Shown here: in pieces, positions 38,646-47,457 of the stretch
How positions within the stretch are numbered: position 1 is the stretch's first letter
How the letters are laid out: each line of letters begins with the position of its first letter
Assembly (NCBI GenBank): GCA_031308135.1
Contig: JAHLJT010008756.1
Location: 130,322,997 to 130,386,996, forward strand
Length of the DNA: 64,000 nt
From: Acheta domesticus
Lineage: Eukaryota > Arthropoda > Insecta > Orthoptera > Gryllidae
Direction of reading: 5' to 3'
Notes under the pieces: generated by a model
What the model saw: the letters and a program-made list of their open reading frames with translations, nothing else
What the model was told of the DNA's origin: nothing
Databases searched by the model: none
Program-made: the position numbers and the translations under genes

Positions 38646-39400
38646 CCTGTGTGCGCAGCGCCGTGCTGTGCGTGAAGCTGCTGCTGACGGGGGCGTGGTG
38701 GCGCTGAGTGTGCGTCTGTGTGCGCAGCGCCGTGCTGTACGTGAAGCTGCTGCTGACTGGGGCGTAGTGGCGCTGAGTGTGTGTCTGTGTGTGCAGCGCC
38801 GTGCTGTACGTGAAGCTGCTGCTGACGGGGGCGTGGTGGCGCTGAGCGCGTGTCTGTGTGTGCAGCGCCGTGCTGTACGTGAAGCTGCTGCTGACGGGGG
38901 CGTGGTGGCGCTGAGCGCGTGTCTGTGTGCGCAGCGCCGTGCTGTACGTGAAGCTGCTGCTGACGGCGGGCGTGGTGGAGCTGGGCGTGGAGGGCGTGGC
39001 GTGGGGCGCGCGCAGCCGGCGCTTCCACGGCTCGTCCGAGTGGGCGGAGGAGTTCGCCGCGCAGAGCGCCTTTGTCTTCGCCATCGTGGGCACGTGCATC
39101 GACCTGGCCCGCGCCGCCGCCGTGCTCTGGCTGTGCGTCGGACGCTGTAGCTGCGGGGACCTCCCCGCCGCCCAGGCGGTGGGCGCTGCGTTTGATCGGC
39201 TGCGTCGGAGCGTGTCTGGCCCGTTGCTGCGACGCTTCAGCCAGCCCGCGACCGCCACTACGTCGCTCCCTGTCCCGCTCGTGGTCTTGGACGACCCTTC
39301 CTCCTCGTCTTCCTCAGGTGCCGCCAAGGACCCATCAAATAGCGCCAGGACGAGTACCACTACTCTGGCGGCCTCTGTGCAATCGCTCTCTACTTCGTAA
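21837..39400 (+). CDS. Methuselah-like G-protein-coupled receptor, gene A (7 coding exons, 1122 aa)
   Basis: Whole-gene entry. Exons 21837-22189, 24411-26130, 27103-27430, 28890-28968, 35592-35836, 37735-37912 and 38935-39400 sum to 3369 nt (1123 codons with stop); every junction is GT-AG and phase-compatible. The product has a signal peptide (residues 1 to about 27), an ectodomain of about 700 residues with five KCCxxxxQL-type modules, and seven membrane helices (about 741-760, 769-790, 801-825, 852-873, 919-943, 970-986, 1010-1035). A Ser/Thr-rich tail ends in SLSTS. The C-C module ahead of a class-B-like 7TM is the Methuselah pattern; the multiplied ectodomain is unusual. It is probably a plasma-membrane receptor coupling to G proteins; ligand unknown. 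Paralogue B lies inverted downstream. Expression cannot be judged here. Confidence 0.85.
22147..23375 (+). repeat. 44-bp tandem array of exon-1 donor edge, about 28 units
   Basis: The parent unit is the 3' end of exon 1 with its donor (CACCACGCTCACAAG...CTTCCTACAG|GTCAGT). Copies continue through intron 1. Most carry CAGGCCAGT, changing the donor GT to GC. About eight keep GT (for example near 22889, 22934 as CAGGTGAGT, 22978, 23022, 23330, 23368). Blocks recur at a 440-bp shift (10 units; GGCCATTCAT at 22761 and 23201). Since 44 is not a multiple of three yet no plus frame has a stop, all three frames are open; the resulting Pro/Ser/His ORFs are not genes. Confidence 0.93.
23635..24060 (+). 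mobile_element. Mariner-family transposase relic in intron 1
   Basis: Broken frames give GKNDENFYNWIEQFKSG (end of the DNA-binding half) and then SPYSPDLVPSGFHVFGPMKE, followed by AFRGKKFQDNEDVRTFV and an end resembling the mariner C-terminus (LGQMHQCWWG). The middle of the transposase, including the first catalytic aspartates, is missing, so it is an internally deleted, dead copy. Confidence 0.8.
24411..26130 (+). CDS. Gene A exon 2: multi-module ectodomain
   Basis: Acceptor CTGTTTCAG|G and donor CTGCAG|GTAAGC. It completes an Arg codon and adds 573 residues (119-691). It repeats a plan: F/YCFD segment, about 15-25 residues, KCC, a Cys about 12-16 residues later, then a W-x-P segment and a beta-like stretch. 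CC pairs are encoded near 24632, 25126, 25515 and 25914. An Asp/Glu tract of GAC codons (LDDDDDDDYEDE) lies at 24875-24910. The antisense strand is also open for 618 codons, an effect of GC-rich codon use. Confidence 0.88.
26131..27102 (+). other. Gene A intron 2
   Basis: GT-AG intron. It aligns with intron 2 of copy B (56257-57218 minus) with few differences at its start, including shared blocks around ACTCTTATCGGGGAT and TTTTTCAACATAAAATAGCG, so the duplication covers introns. A short ORF (26550-26777) is not supported. Confidence 0.7.
27103..27430 (+). CDS. Gene A exon 3: stalk, TM1 and TM2
   Basis: Acceptor TTCTTCCAG|GGA, donor TACG|GTGAGG. It encodes residues 692-800 plus one base. The pre-membrane stretch FSKTFFCADFRDG is followed by VAPPIAPTYEAVRPLG, TM1 (VAAVALLAAALALLL) and TM2 (ALACHAACLLAANATQAAWF). 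Length (328 nt) is identical in copy B. Confidence 0.88.
27431..28889 (+). other. Gene A intron 3
   Basis: Begins with CA-rich text (27440-27620) homologous to the start of intron 3 of copy B, where it has expanded to a 14-bp minisatellite. A second CACA-rich tract lies at 28240-28385. No gene inside. Confidence 0.6.
28890..28968 (+). CDS. Gene A exon 4: TM3
   Basis: 79-nt exon, too short for ORF finding, recognised by homology with 55153-55231 and by phase. Acceptor CTCTGCAG|C, donor TTCAA|GTGAGT. It encodes AYAIYFFLVAAGTWLNAISI then NLARGFK, a class-B-like TM3 with the Trp in the middle. Confidence 0.88.
29363..29732. other. Dense cluster of TCAGTGA/TCACTGA motifs in intron 4
   Basis: By eye I count nine exact TCAGTGA or TCACTGA heptamers in 370 bp plus about eight near variants (TCAGCGA, CCAGTGA, CACTGAC, CTGATTGA), in both orientations with irregular spacing. 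There is no tandem period. It could be a homotypic binding-site cluster or a decayed inverted-repeat array. Confidence 0.7.
30105..30345 (-). mobile_element. tRNA-derived SINE copy
   Basis: The minus strand has an A-box-like TTAACTCATTGG and a perfect B box GGTTCGATTCC (about 30280-30296) near its start. The body (CCCCACGCCGTATTCTGGTCT, plus-strand reading, and GGAAAACGCA) is shared with 60360-60480. Internal RNA polymerase III promoter by similarity; no sign of a functional tRNA fold. Confidence 0.6.
30520..30853 (-). mobile_element. Second tRNA-derived SINE type
   Basis: The minus-strand head has an A-box-like TGGTATAACGGTCAGCG and a B box GGTTCAAACC (about 30798-30807). The body holds an inverted GGGTCATGAGACCC and ends near a TTAG-rich run (30505-30520) that may be its 3' tail. 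No second copy in the window. Confidence 0.55.
30854..33434. other. Intron 4 of gene A, mid part
   Basis: AT-rich with no recognised element. Around 32040-32180 it shares short blocks (AACTGGAATAGAAA) with 12755-12770, consistent with the same old dispersed repeat. A 71-codon ORF at 32353-32568 is unsupported. Confidence 0.4.
33435..33731. mobile_element. Pogo/Tigger-like MITE
   Basis: Terminal inverted repeats: left AAATGGGACGTCGATTATCC, right GGGTAATCGACGTCACACTG. They match over most of 20 bp and continue imperfectly (TATCCGAA repeats inward). TA flanks both ends (33433-33434 and 33732-33733). 297 bp with no transposase. Confidence 0.65.
33838..33925. repeat. AAT then GAT microsatellite
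   Basis: (TAA)n passes into (TGA)n/(GAT)n with minor interruptions. Non-coding, inside intron 4 of gene A. Confidence 0.95.
34416..34435 (+). repeat. Extra copy of exon-5 acceptor edge
   Basis: The 20-bp TGTTGTTGCAGGAAGCCGCT is identical to 35581-35600, where it spans the true exon-5 acceptor. The upstream flank (34345-34415) aligns with intron 4 of copy B just before its exon 5. The 1145 bp between the two copies are therefore inserted DNA or a local duplication. Splicing here would hit TAA after about 25 codons. Confidence 0.8.
34926..34939. promoter_or_regulatory. Perfect palindrome with CRE core
   Basis: CTGTGACGTCACAG is a 14-bp perfect palindrome containing the cAMP-response-element octamer TGACGTCA. 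It lies in intron 4, so any regulatory role is unproven. Confidence 0.3.
34960..35440 (+). mobile_element. tRNA-derived SINE, family shared with 52785 and 47040
   Basis: Contains the B box GGTTCGAGTCC at 35012-35022, then a body with GGAGAATTCTAGCGTCAGG, CTGATGGGTAG and ATGCCGGAGCAATACCCTAA. Related copies lie at 52870-53045 (plus) and 47042-47195 (minus). The tail (GGGACGGTGCCCCGCAGGTG onwards) is present only here. Confidence 0.6.
35592..35836 (+). CDS. Gene A exon 5: TM4 and second extracellular loop
   Basis: Acceptor GTTGTTGCAG|G, donor CACG|GTAACT. It completes a Lys codon, gives the basic loop KPLGALASGARRK, then a Gly-rich linker, TM4 (ALLSAWAWGAAAALTALCVA) and loop text ending in FEVVYTEHLRH. 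Copy B has four extra codons in the Gly-rich linker. Confidence 0.87.
36360..37500 (-). mobile_element. Unclassified GC-richer insertion in intron 5 (possible LTR-type)
   Basis: Composition differs from the flanking AT-rich intron and no match exists in copy B. On the minus strand GGGTATAAAACTCAGAGCTC (about 37212-37231) looks like a TATA box followed by an initiator, so it may carry its own promoter. No RT, transposase or clear termini were found. Confidence 0.3.
37735..37912 (+). CDS. Gene A exon 6: TM5
   Basis: Acceptor GGCGCAG|GG, donor CGCAG|GTGAGC. It encodes GKVNKKDDLGAVFYFYAPMG, TM5 (VLVVVNAACLGFTTWHI) and the start of the third intracellular loop (RSLQKDASHVQRTGTSTAPA). It has no counterpart in copy B. 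Confidence 0.87.
37868..38440 (+). repeat. Diverged copies of exon-6 donor edge
   Basis: The end of exon 6 (AGCCACGTGCAGAGAACAGG, CACCAGCACAGCACCCGCC, CGCAG|GTGAGCACAGACAC) recurs at about 37974-38030, 38063-38125, 38182-38250, 38282-38345 and 38372-38425, separated by CA-rich spacers. Three copies retain a donor-like GTGAGC or GTCAGC (about 38106, 38230 and 38328). They run directly into the acceptor-edge array, so nearly all of this 1022-bp intron is exon-edge copies. Confidence 0.85.
38486..38934 (+). repeat. 69-bp acceptor-edge array, gene A
   Basis: Acceptors end at 38658, 38727, 38796, 38865 and 38934, each exactly 69 bp apart, plus two degenerate copies at about 38500 and 38562. The decoys carry the same one-base deletion as those of copies C and B, so the array predates the gene duplications. 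The degenerate copy at 38562 lacks the deletion. Confidence 0.92.
38935..39400 (+). CDS. Gene A exon 7: TM6, TM7 and cytoplasmic tail
   Basis: Opens after GCGCAG at 38929-38934 and completes a Ser codon. TM6 AVLYVKLLLTAGVVELGVEG, loop WGARSRRFHGSSEWAEEF, TM7 SAFVFAIVGTCIDLARAAAV. The tail of about 85 residues is rich in Ser/Thr with a DDPSSSSSSG run, and the stop is TAA at 39398. Length equals copy B exactly (466 nt). Confidence 0.9.
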
Positions 39401-40760
39401 CTACCGCATAGCAATAATATGGTCAATGCCGCGCCATGGTGTAGTTTTCTAATCGTTGTTTAAAAAAGGCAGTTACTGTTTATCATCTAGGTGTATTAGA
39501 AGCGTTCCTCTCTGTGAGTGATATTTTCACTTTTCAGTGTTTATCAGATATTTCCAAAAATTTGATAATTCTCCATACCGAATGACTTCGTGCAATCTGC
39601 GGTGTTCACTTACAGCCAGGTCTGTGCATAAATATCGTGAAACCTGAGTTTAGTGTCTGTCGAGTTGCGTATAAGTTGAACAATAAAAGTGACATAGCGA
39701 ATGTTGAATTTGTTGCTCAAAAGAGGACGTGGTCGCCTCTGTTCCCTTTGGAATGACCGCATGTATTACTAAAGTTAAACATTTATGTCTTCTTGCCCTG
39801 TCCACAAAACTGTAAATCTTCTAACATAAACGCGCGGAAAATGAATTACAGCGTTTATAAATATCATAACATAAATTATTTGATATAAATATATGTAAAA
39901 TTATTTGTTAGATATGTAAATGTTCCCTTAGTTGTATTGCAGTTTATTCTGGACTTTACCGTTGACTTTTCATATTGGTGTTCTATGAAAAGCCGGTTGA
40001 ATTTGTTAGGTGACCGTTAAGATGTACCTCCATCACATCCACAAGAAGTACCTCCATCTTCTTTTTTGTGCTTGGTCATATTTTATATTGGCGAATTTTT
40101 GGAACTTTGTGCAAAAAAATTTTGAAAAATTCTACTTTTGCCTTGATCACAAAACTGCAAATATTGGAATATAAAATTCTAGAAAATAATTTTAATGTGT
40201 TGATATATACACGTGAAATGATTTGTTGAATACAAAAATTTACCATGTTCCATTTCAATTTGTTCTGGAGTTTACCATTGACTTTTCGTATTGGTGTTGT
40301 TCGAAAAACCGAATGAATTTGTGAGGTGACTGTTACGAACGTTTCCACAATTGCTTTCACCTCTATTGTGTTCTGCAAACATTTTTGTATTTGCGGGATT
40401 TTGGAACTCTTTGGGCAAAAACAATTTTCAAGAATACTTTCTCATCGCATTTTCTAAAGAAATGCTGACGTAAATAATTTCGAACAAATTCGAAGTCAGT
40501 TTTCTTGATTTTAAAACATCGTTATAACCAGCAGTGGACCATATATGAAAAACGAAAATTCGAATATGGTGAGGTTTGTGACCTTTCTGGATATATTTTG
40601 TATTTAAAAATTTAACTACTTCAAATAGATTCTAATTTCAAGTGGATCCTTGTTAATTAAATTGCGTAAGTAAAATGTATTATTTCAACAAAATTATATA
40701 TTTAGACCAAAAAAATCAGTACTTTACCATTTTTACTGCCTTAGATCCCTAAGTTCTAAA
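39401..40760. repeat. 3' flank of gene A, inverted copy at 48690-49653
   Basis: Aligns over most of its length with the reverse complement of the region after gene B, for example GCAGTTACTGTTTAT, TTCCTCTCTGT and GACTTTTCRTATTGGTGTTG. Inside, about 39900-40020 and 40195-40330 are a diverged direct duplication (both hold TTTACCRTTGACTTTTC). It marks the outer limit of the inverted duplication. Confidence 0.75.
39682..39687 (+). terminator. Candidate polyadenylation signal of gene A
   Basis: AATAAA about 280 bp after the stop codon, the first good match downstream. It is not conserved in copy B. Confidence 0.4.
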
Positions 40761-41331
40761 TTTTTAATTTATTTCAAGAATGTAGTGCGTTTCGTTTGTA
40801 ATATATGTCTTCTGTAGTTGACTTTATTATGTAATAGTAAGCTACAAGTAAATTTAACCCGGTGTACTGTTCGTGTATATATGAGTCGAAAATAAATTTG
40901 TTTTGCTTTGTCAGACGTGCTTGGATACATAGCGTTCTGAAACTTATTTTTTTATGTATTAATCTTTAAATTTTCTTTAAATGTTGGTAAGATTTGTTTG
41001 CTATTTTTATACTGTTCCTAAAACCATTTCCATTGTATTGTTTGCTGTAATCTATTTTTCAAAGATAAGAAAAGTGTATCTTCAGCGTATTTCCTCGAGA
41101 CAAAAAATTCGTTTCACGCTGTTACAAAACACACAAATTATTTTAGACTTCAATAAAATGGAAGGAGCTGGTGATAGACGTATCAGCGTGCTAGTTCATT
41201 GGATTTCAAGAGGGAAATAAAACGATGGCCATTCATTCTGTGTTACATTATGATCGGCATTTTCACATACAAAATTTCGCGTTATGGAAATTCAATAAAT
41301 TTTGATTGGATTGCAAAATAGCATCATAGGT

Positions 41332-41424
41332 AATACCACGAGTGCTTTGGAAATTGTCCATAAATCCCCGACTCGCGAAGCGAGGAGGGGATTTATCTGA
41401 GAATTTCCAAAGCAGGAGTGGTAT
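41332..41424. repeat. Long inverted-repeat hairpin
   Basis: Arms of 37-38 bp (ATACCACGAGTGCTTTGG... and its near complement ending GGAGTGGTAT) share GCTTTGGAAATT and ATAAATCCCC exactly. They flank a small inner stem CTCGC-GAA-GCGAG. It may be a tiny MITE or a hairpin-type element end. Confidence 0.75.
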
Positions 41425-44339
41425 CTCGTAGCACTATTCCACGAGCCAAATTACGTCCGAGTTCCAAAATACGTCCAATATTGAAAACACTGAAAGCTAT
41501 GTTAAAATCAATGAGGTTATATTACAGTACATGCGCGGTTTATTGAACATCGACAAGGCGATCGATGTATACCGCCTCCTAAGATAGATGAGAGATTATT
41601 ATGATTGGCCTGTTGGGAGAAGCGGTACGAAAAATCGGATAGAAAAAGCGATAAAGTTTTTGACATACACCTCCCTGATTGGGGTTTTTTGTATGTATGG
41701 TTATACACTATTGGTTTTTATTTCACGAGTGGAGTTGTAACATTTATTTCGATGGACGTGGGTGAGTCTCCCATTATTGAAAACAGGGCATTTCGGATGT
41801 TTCATACGAAATAACTGGCGACAATGGTCGAAAAATGTACATTTTAACTGGAATTTTTCAATATTTACTGGTAATATACATATAATAAACTTCCCTTAAA
41901 AATAATTCAATAAAATATACATTTTGTTGTATTTATAATTAAACATATTTGTAATCAATTGCAGTGTGTTTTTGCTCTTATTACAACAGATTATTGAAGC
42001 ACAAATAATTGAATAACTTCAATTAATACAACTATAATATGTTATTGTGTAATAACTTCCAAATTAATCACTATGTAGATCCAACAAACCCCCTTTTAAT
42101 CATCGCTAGTATGCACGACTTTTCAGATCATTCAGACTCGAGCAGTACAACTGCATATTAAATTCAAGTAGTACAGCAGGGTTATTAGGAACTCAAATAT
42201 TGCTACTTCCCACTTTCACTAAGCACTACTTTAATCAGGTAGGTTATGGAAAGCCGAAAATGTTTTCTGCAGTAGTTGTTCTCACTGTGTTCGGACGAGC
42301 ACTTTGCGATCGTTAGCAATAATGGAACACATTTTGTACGAAACTACCGTTACCATGCGCCATTATGTTATAACTTTTATATAATTAGGTTTTGTGTGAT
42401 ATGATACACTCCAGCTACTTTACCGGTGAATTTCTTAATTGTTACCGTATTGCTTACGGTACAATGTTTGTGAGAAATATAATTTTAAGGATACACTTTT
42501 AGATAGTAGAAATCTTCAATACCTGAGACGTAATGAAGGTAATAAACAATGAATAAAATGCTTAGGGATTATTAGTATTTGAAAAGGCCTGGAATGTCGA
42601 AGTGCCGTTGAAGATTAACGTTTTAAAATCGCAACTTTCTGAAAATATTTGAGAGACTGGATAATTAAGATATTTTGTGAAATGAAAATTCAGATCATTT
42701 TAAGAATCGTTTTATAGGAAACCTCATTATAATTTAGCAATTGAAGAGGTACCAGTGTCATAGTGCTAATTTTCAGTTACCAATTGGTTTTGATGTGTAA
42801 TTTATTTAATTTATTTTTTATAATTTTTGTGTTCGACAGTAATGTAGGAAATGTTGCTTATTATCTTTTGTGTGTTGTGGTTCATGTGAATGTAGCGTTT
42901 TTAAATGTCAATGTGCTTTATACATATTCAAGCAAAAATGTCTCCTGGAATTCCTGAACAGCTGGCCTATCGCCTTTTATTATTGCGTATTTCTTTCTTT
43001 TGCAGACTTTCAGCTGCTTCTGATTCTAAATCAGACCAGCGTGCAAAATAATTGTAGAATACGTAAAAGCTATCAACTTAGAGCAAAATTATACTGCGTG
43101 TTTTGCATTCCGATTTCTACCATCTTATGCTAATCGTCATCTTGCTTATGCTCCTTACGATTTGTCCATCTCCCCCCGCCTTTGCGAGAGGGTTTATGCT
43201 GTCTCTTTCCTTTCCTGGAAATGCCAGAGGCCACACACGTTCTCTTGATGCTTTTCTTATATTTCTGTAAAAAGTATGCACATTTGCTCTCCTGTCAATC
43301 ATTAATAACTCCCCTCTATCTTATAAATAAATGTTTCATAATACTTCTGTCACTCCAAATCTCTTTATACATCTCTTTATACATTGATTACAATTTCACA
43401 GCATTCATATTGGTGATCTCTCGTACCTCCGATCTTTGCATGTATCATTTTCCACTTTCTATTTTTTTGTTATCTATTCTTCTTCTCGTCATTTGAGATA
43501 TTACTCGTATGTTATCGCTTTAGTTCTCCGTCCTTGTCACACCTCTCAGCAGTGTACAGAGCTTCATCCACCGTACGTCCATCTAACGTGGCTCTGACAT
43601 ATTTTGTTTTGTACATGTAGTTATTTCTCTTTGGTCACTTTTGGCCAAAATTCCTTTCCCAAGAATATTTGAACGGCAACATTCCTTTAAAATGTGGGTA
43701 GAGATCATGTTATTTATTGTTTTATTACAATGAGCTGCATTATTTTAGGAGTCAAACAAATCTTTGATAAATCGTATTTATAAAATTTTACGTATTAAAA
43801 TTTCGTATTATTAAAATTTATATAATTATTAACTTGAATATTCATTGTAAAGCACCTTCTGTAATGAATACGTTTGTATTCATTTTGTACTTAATATTTA
43901 ATTTGCAAATACCCTCAACGAAGTTTTGTGCTTTTGCCAGTTTTCTTACATTCTCATACATATTTGTTTTTACTTTATTAAATTGCTTCAGTTAAACATG
44001 GGCCGTAGTGATATCTTTCCAATATTTTTCCAAACTATTCAGCTGTTTTCCAGAACTCTGAAAACAAAATATTATGTATTTCTTTGTGTTATGTTACCAC
44101 TGTTTAACAGTGTGCTTGATCCTTTAGTCAATGTAAACCTGTGTAGTACTCAGAGGATAGAAGGAAAGTTTCAAATGAAATGTAAGAGTAAAATGTAAGA
44201 TGTATGTAAAATAAATTGGAATTACAACACACATTTATTGATTTAATTATTTATTTATTACAAATAACATACATAGGGACTAAAAGTTACATAAAACATA
44301 TACTTTTGTGCATCTTCGTGTTTTGGTATTGTGACCAAT
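41425..44339. other. Spacer between gene A and gene B, no gene
   Basis: AT-rich. Several ORFs of 60-100 codons (42763-43496, 43926-44198) are hydrophobic because of T-rich composition and lack features of real proteins. Confidence 0.45.
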
Positions 44340-44950
44340 CACATTGTGACGGTGTGCGCACAAGGTAATTAAAATGCCCGCGCAACGGCCGCCGAAGCGT
44401 GGACAACGCCACCTACTAGAAGAGTGCCGCACTGACGCAGCCGACAGAGGCCAGAGAATAAACACGAGCCTGGTTGAGTGTGGTTAGGAGGGTGTGTGAT
44501 TGGGAACCAGGTAGACGACCAAGTTTTTTGGGAGGGGGCGGTGAGATGACTGCGGAAGAAACATGGAGGTACGTGTGACACCAGATAGCTTGTGAGTAAT
44601 TTGACACAGTTGGTGAAACTCTCGTGCCTGATTTTACAAGCGCAGCTAGTTTTGTGTGCAGTTAGTTTAGTTGGGCTGATCCTGACGGTACGGTACACAC
44701 GCTGTCATGGCCTTCTTAATACGTACGTATCATTCACTGCGCAGTTTGAAAATTAGAGGCTTTCTTATAATGTGCTTACTGAAGTGATTTCTTATAAAAG
44801 TGAATTGGTAATTATGCGATAGATAGACTCAAGGTTGTTTGTAGTAAACGCGGGGGCCGAAGACCCGAGCCTCGCCGTGACTTGGATCCGGGCGAGCGAA
44901 GCGAGAAAACGTACATTTGAAAATAATTTCGCATTATAATGCGGCGGGGA
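44340..44950. other. GC-richer patch in spacer, unclassified
   Basis: Holds ACAACGCCACCTACTAG, AGAATAAACACGAGC and further on GCGAGCGAAGCGAGAAAACG. Could be an LTR or other TE fragment, but no termini were seen. Confidence 0.25.
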
Positions 44951-47039
44951 CAAAATCGCCTATCGGTACGATACGTACGAAAGTATTAAGGAGGCCGCCA
45001 CAGCATGTGTACCGTTCAGTTGGGATCAACCGGTAGTTGAATTAACTACGTCTGCTAATAGAAAGATATTGGAAGTTGGAACTTACAGACAAATAGCCAC
45101 CAAGCATTGGTATGCATTGTTTAGTGTGCATTGCAATGTGTGACTACTCGCAGTTAGTGTCCTGTGGTTATGATTTTTTTGGACAAGACATTTTAGCTTA
45201 ATTTTAAGGTGTTAATGCCCAGTTACCTTTTTGAAGATGATTCTCAATATCCTAACAGGGTAATATTTTATTAGATGAAACATTTTTTGTTTTCCCATAA
45301 TTGTGATGAAATGCAGAATCTACTGAATCTTTTTAAATGCGGATGTTTTGTTTTTGAAGGGAATTATTTGAAAAGATTTGCTGTGAAAAATAGAAACTGG
45401 TAATGTGTTAAATTGAGCTTGAAATAGATTGAAATGTAATTTACGTCACAATTTTGGTGCAAAGTTTACTTTTTGAGGATAACTGCATAATTGGTGGGTA
45501 TTTTTATTCCCTGCTTTTGTTCCCTGCTTTTAATAATTATTTCTGGGAGATATTGGTGTCATAGAATTTATGGTGTAATTTATAATGTTTTTTTGTTTAC
45601 ATGTGTAAATTAGCCTGATGGTTTGTCAATTCAATTTGTACAAGTGTTTTCTTTTAATTATATTAGGTTTAAGGGAAGTGGACTGGCACATTCATTGTGG
45701 TTTCCCAAGTTTCATTTACAGAGCCCCGAACCCCTTTCATACTCGTATACCTATTTGTGCTCGCTTTCTCCGCAAAACTGTTTGGTACTTTTTAAGACAC
45801 AGATCCCAGAAGAGGAGGAAGGTTTCAGTATCCTGTGTCGATACCAATCGATACTTGGTGTTTGCTACTGTTGATGTAGGTCTATTGGTACTAAGGGTTG
45901 TGTGACTGATTTAACCGAAACATCATTTTGATTCATCACATATTAGAAATTATAATTAAGTGGAGCAGTGACTCACAGTCTCCAAAAAAGAATATTGATT
46001 GGAAACATTAACACGTGAACGGGCAGCAATTACAAAATTCTGCAACATCCTATTGCTGTAAGAGACACATATTAAATAACTAATGATTGCTGGTGTGTGT
46101 CTAGGATGGTGTGTCTGTCTTCAATTTCGGTAAGTAATCTCTATTATTTCTATTTTCTATTTTATGCGACGTAGTTTTAGTTATTGTGAAATAAACTATA
46201 TAACATACATTTCCCGGATCACATGCTGCGACGATTTGCCGTTCTTTATGAAAATGTGTGATTATGAATAAGTTTTTCATCTTGATTAAATGCATCATTT
46301 TAGGTTTTTTTTCTATCACGTGCAGTTTTTTCAAATTTTCGTATTTTAGTATTTTAAATTTGCACGGGCTGTGTCATACGTAATTGAAGCGCTGCGACAA
46401 TTCACTGCTTTTGACAAAAAGGTTTGAACCACAGTTTTAGTCAATTAGCTGTTCTGTCATTTAGCAAGAACTGTTTGTTACAAAGACTTTGAACGTGTTT
46501 TTAATTAGTGGAGAAGGGTTTCAAAGAATAGCGAGTTCATGTAGAAGAAGTGAAAGTGATGCGAACTGTTTCTGTTATGCAATGGCTCATTTACACTAAA
46601 ACTCCGAGAGGCAAAATTACAGCAAAAGAGTGTTAGTAGAGCCTCTGATATTGTTAGGATAAATATAACATTATTGTTAATGTTCTCAATATGCATAAGA
46701 TACGTACCGCTTGTATACATATTTATACTTGTTTTTCTTTTGGTAGAATTGTGTATATCTAGTTTTATATCGTTTCATTGGATGATCATGATCGGTTTCA
46801 TTGGAAGATTTGGAGAAGTAACTGAAAACTGAACGATTTGAGTACACCGTGGATTTTCAATTTCGAAAGTTATTGAAGTGTTCTGTGATTTATCGAATAA
46901 TGTCTCGAGAAAATATCTTTTACAGAACTTTCGCATCCAAATTCTAAACTCACCACTGGTCATCCGACGTGTGTGGAAGCGTACTGCACGTAAGAGTGTG
47001 TGTGTGAGAGAGAGAGGAGGGAGGGGGAGAAGTATGCAG
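44951..47039. other. Spacer, no gene
   Basis: AT-rich; overlapping short ORFs at 45618-45905 have no recognisable content. Confidence 0.4.
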
Positions 47040-47200
47040 AAGGAAAGGTCGCACGCGGACCTTGGCCTTTTGTTAGGGTACTGCTTCGGCATTGGCGTGG
47101 TATTGGAGGGAGACACCACGGAATACCCACCAGAATCAGAATTCAAATACCACAAGAATTCTCGTCCAGGCAGCGACTGCATTCGACCTATGTAGCTCTG
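47040..47200 (-). mobile_element. SINE fragment, same family as 34960-35440
   Basis: The reverse complement reads AGGTCGAATGCAGTCGCTGC, GAGAATTCTTGTGG, TGGGTATTCCGTGG, ATGCCGAAGCAGTACCCTAA. These match the body of the intron-4 SINE block by block. The tRNA-like head is missing. Confidence 0.6.
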
Positions 47201-47457
47201 ATGGAAAATTGGCTATCGTCACGAGCCTTTGCCGCCAGGCGCCCAGAGATGTCGTGGTCGAACGTTTCGTTTTCCAACTCCGTGACGCGCGCCTCAACTG
47301 TCGCTCGGGAGCCGCGAGAGGCCGTTGGCTCCGACGGAAGCTGCGTCAGGTCGCGAGCGGCGAGCGGCTGGCCTTGCGGTCACCGGCCCCCCTCCCCGCC
47401 CTCACCGACGCGCACGCCCCCGACCGTTTGCCCATGCGGTGCGCAGCGGCCTTCCTT
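47201..47457. other. CpG-rich patch
   Basis: GC- and CpG-rich stretch between the SINE and the pyrimidine repeat. Three plus-strand frames are open through it, none recognisable. A short promoter or TE fragment is possible. Confidence 0.25.

Noticed and set aside
38464..39426. 320-codon minus-strand Thr/Ser/Ala-rich ORF (and its mirror at 49694-50404)
   Set aside because: Antisense reading of the 69-bp acceptor array and exon 7.
42763..44198. Short hydrophobic ORFs as membrane proteins
   Set aside because: T-rich DNA gives Leu/Phe/Ile-rich frames by composition; no start context or splice support.
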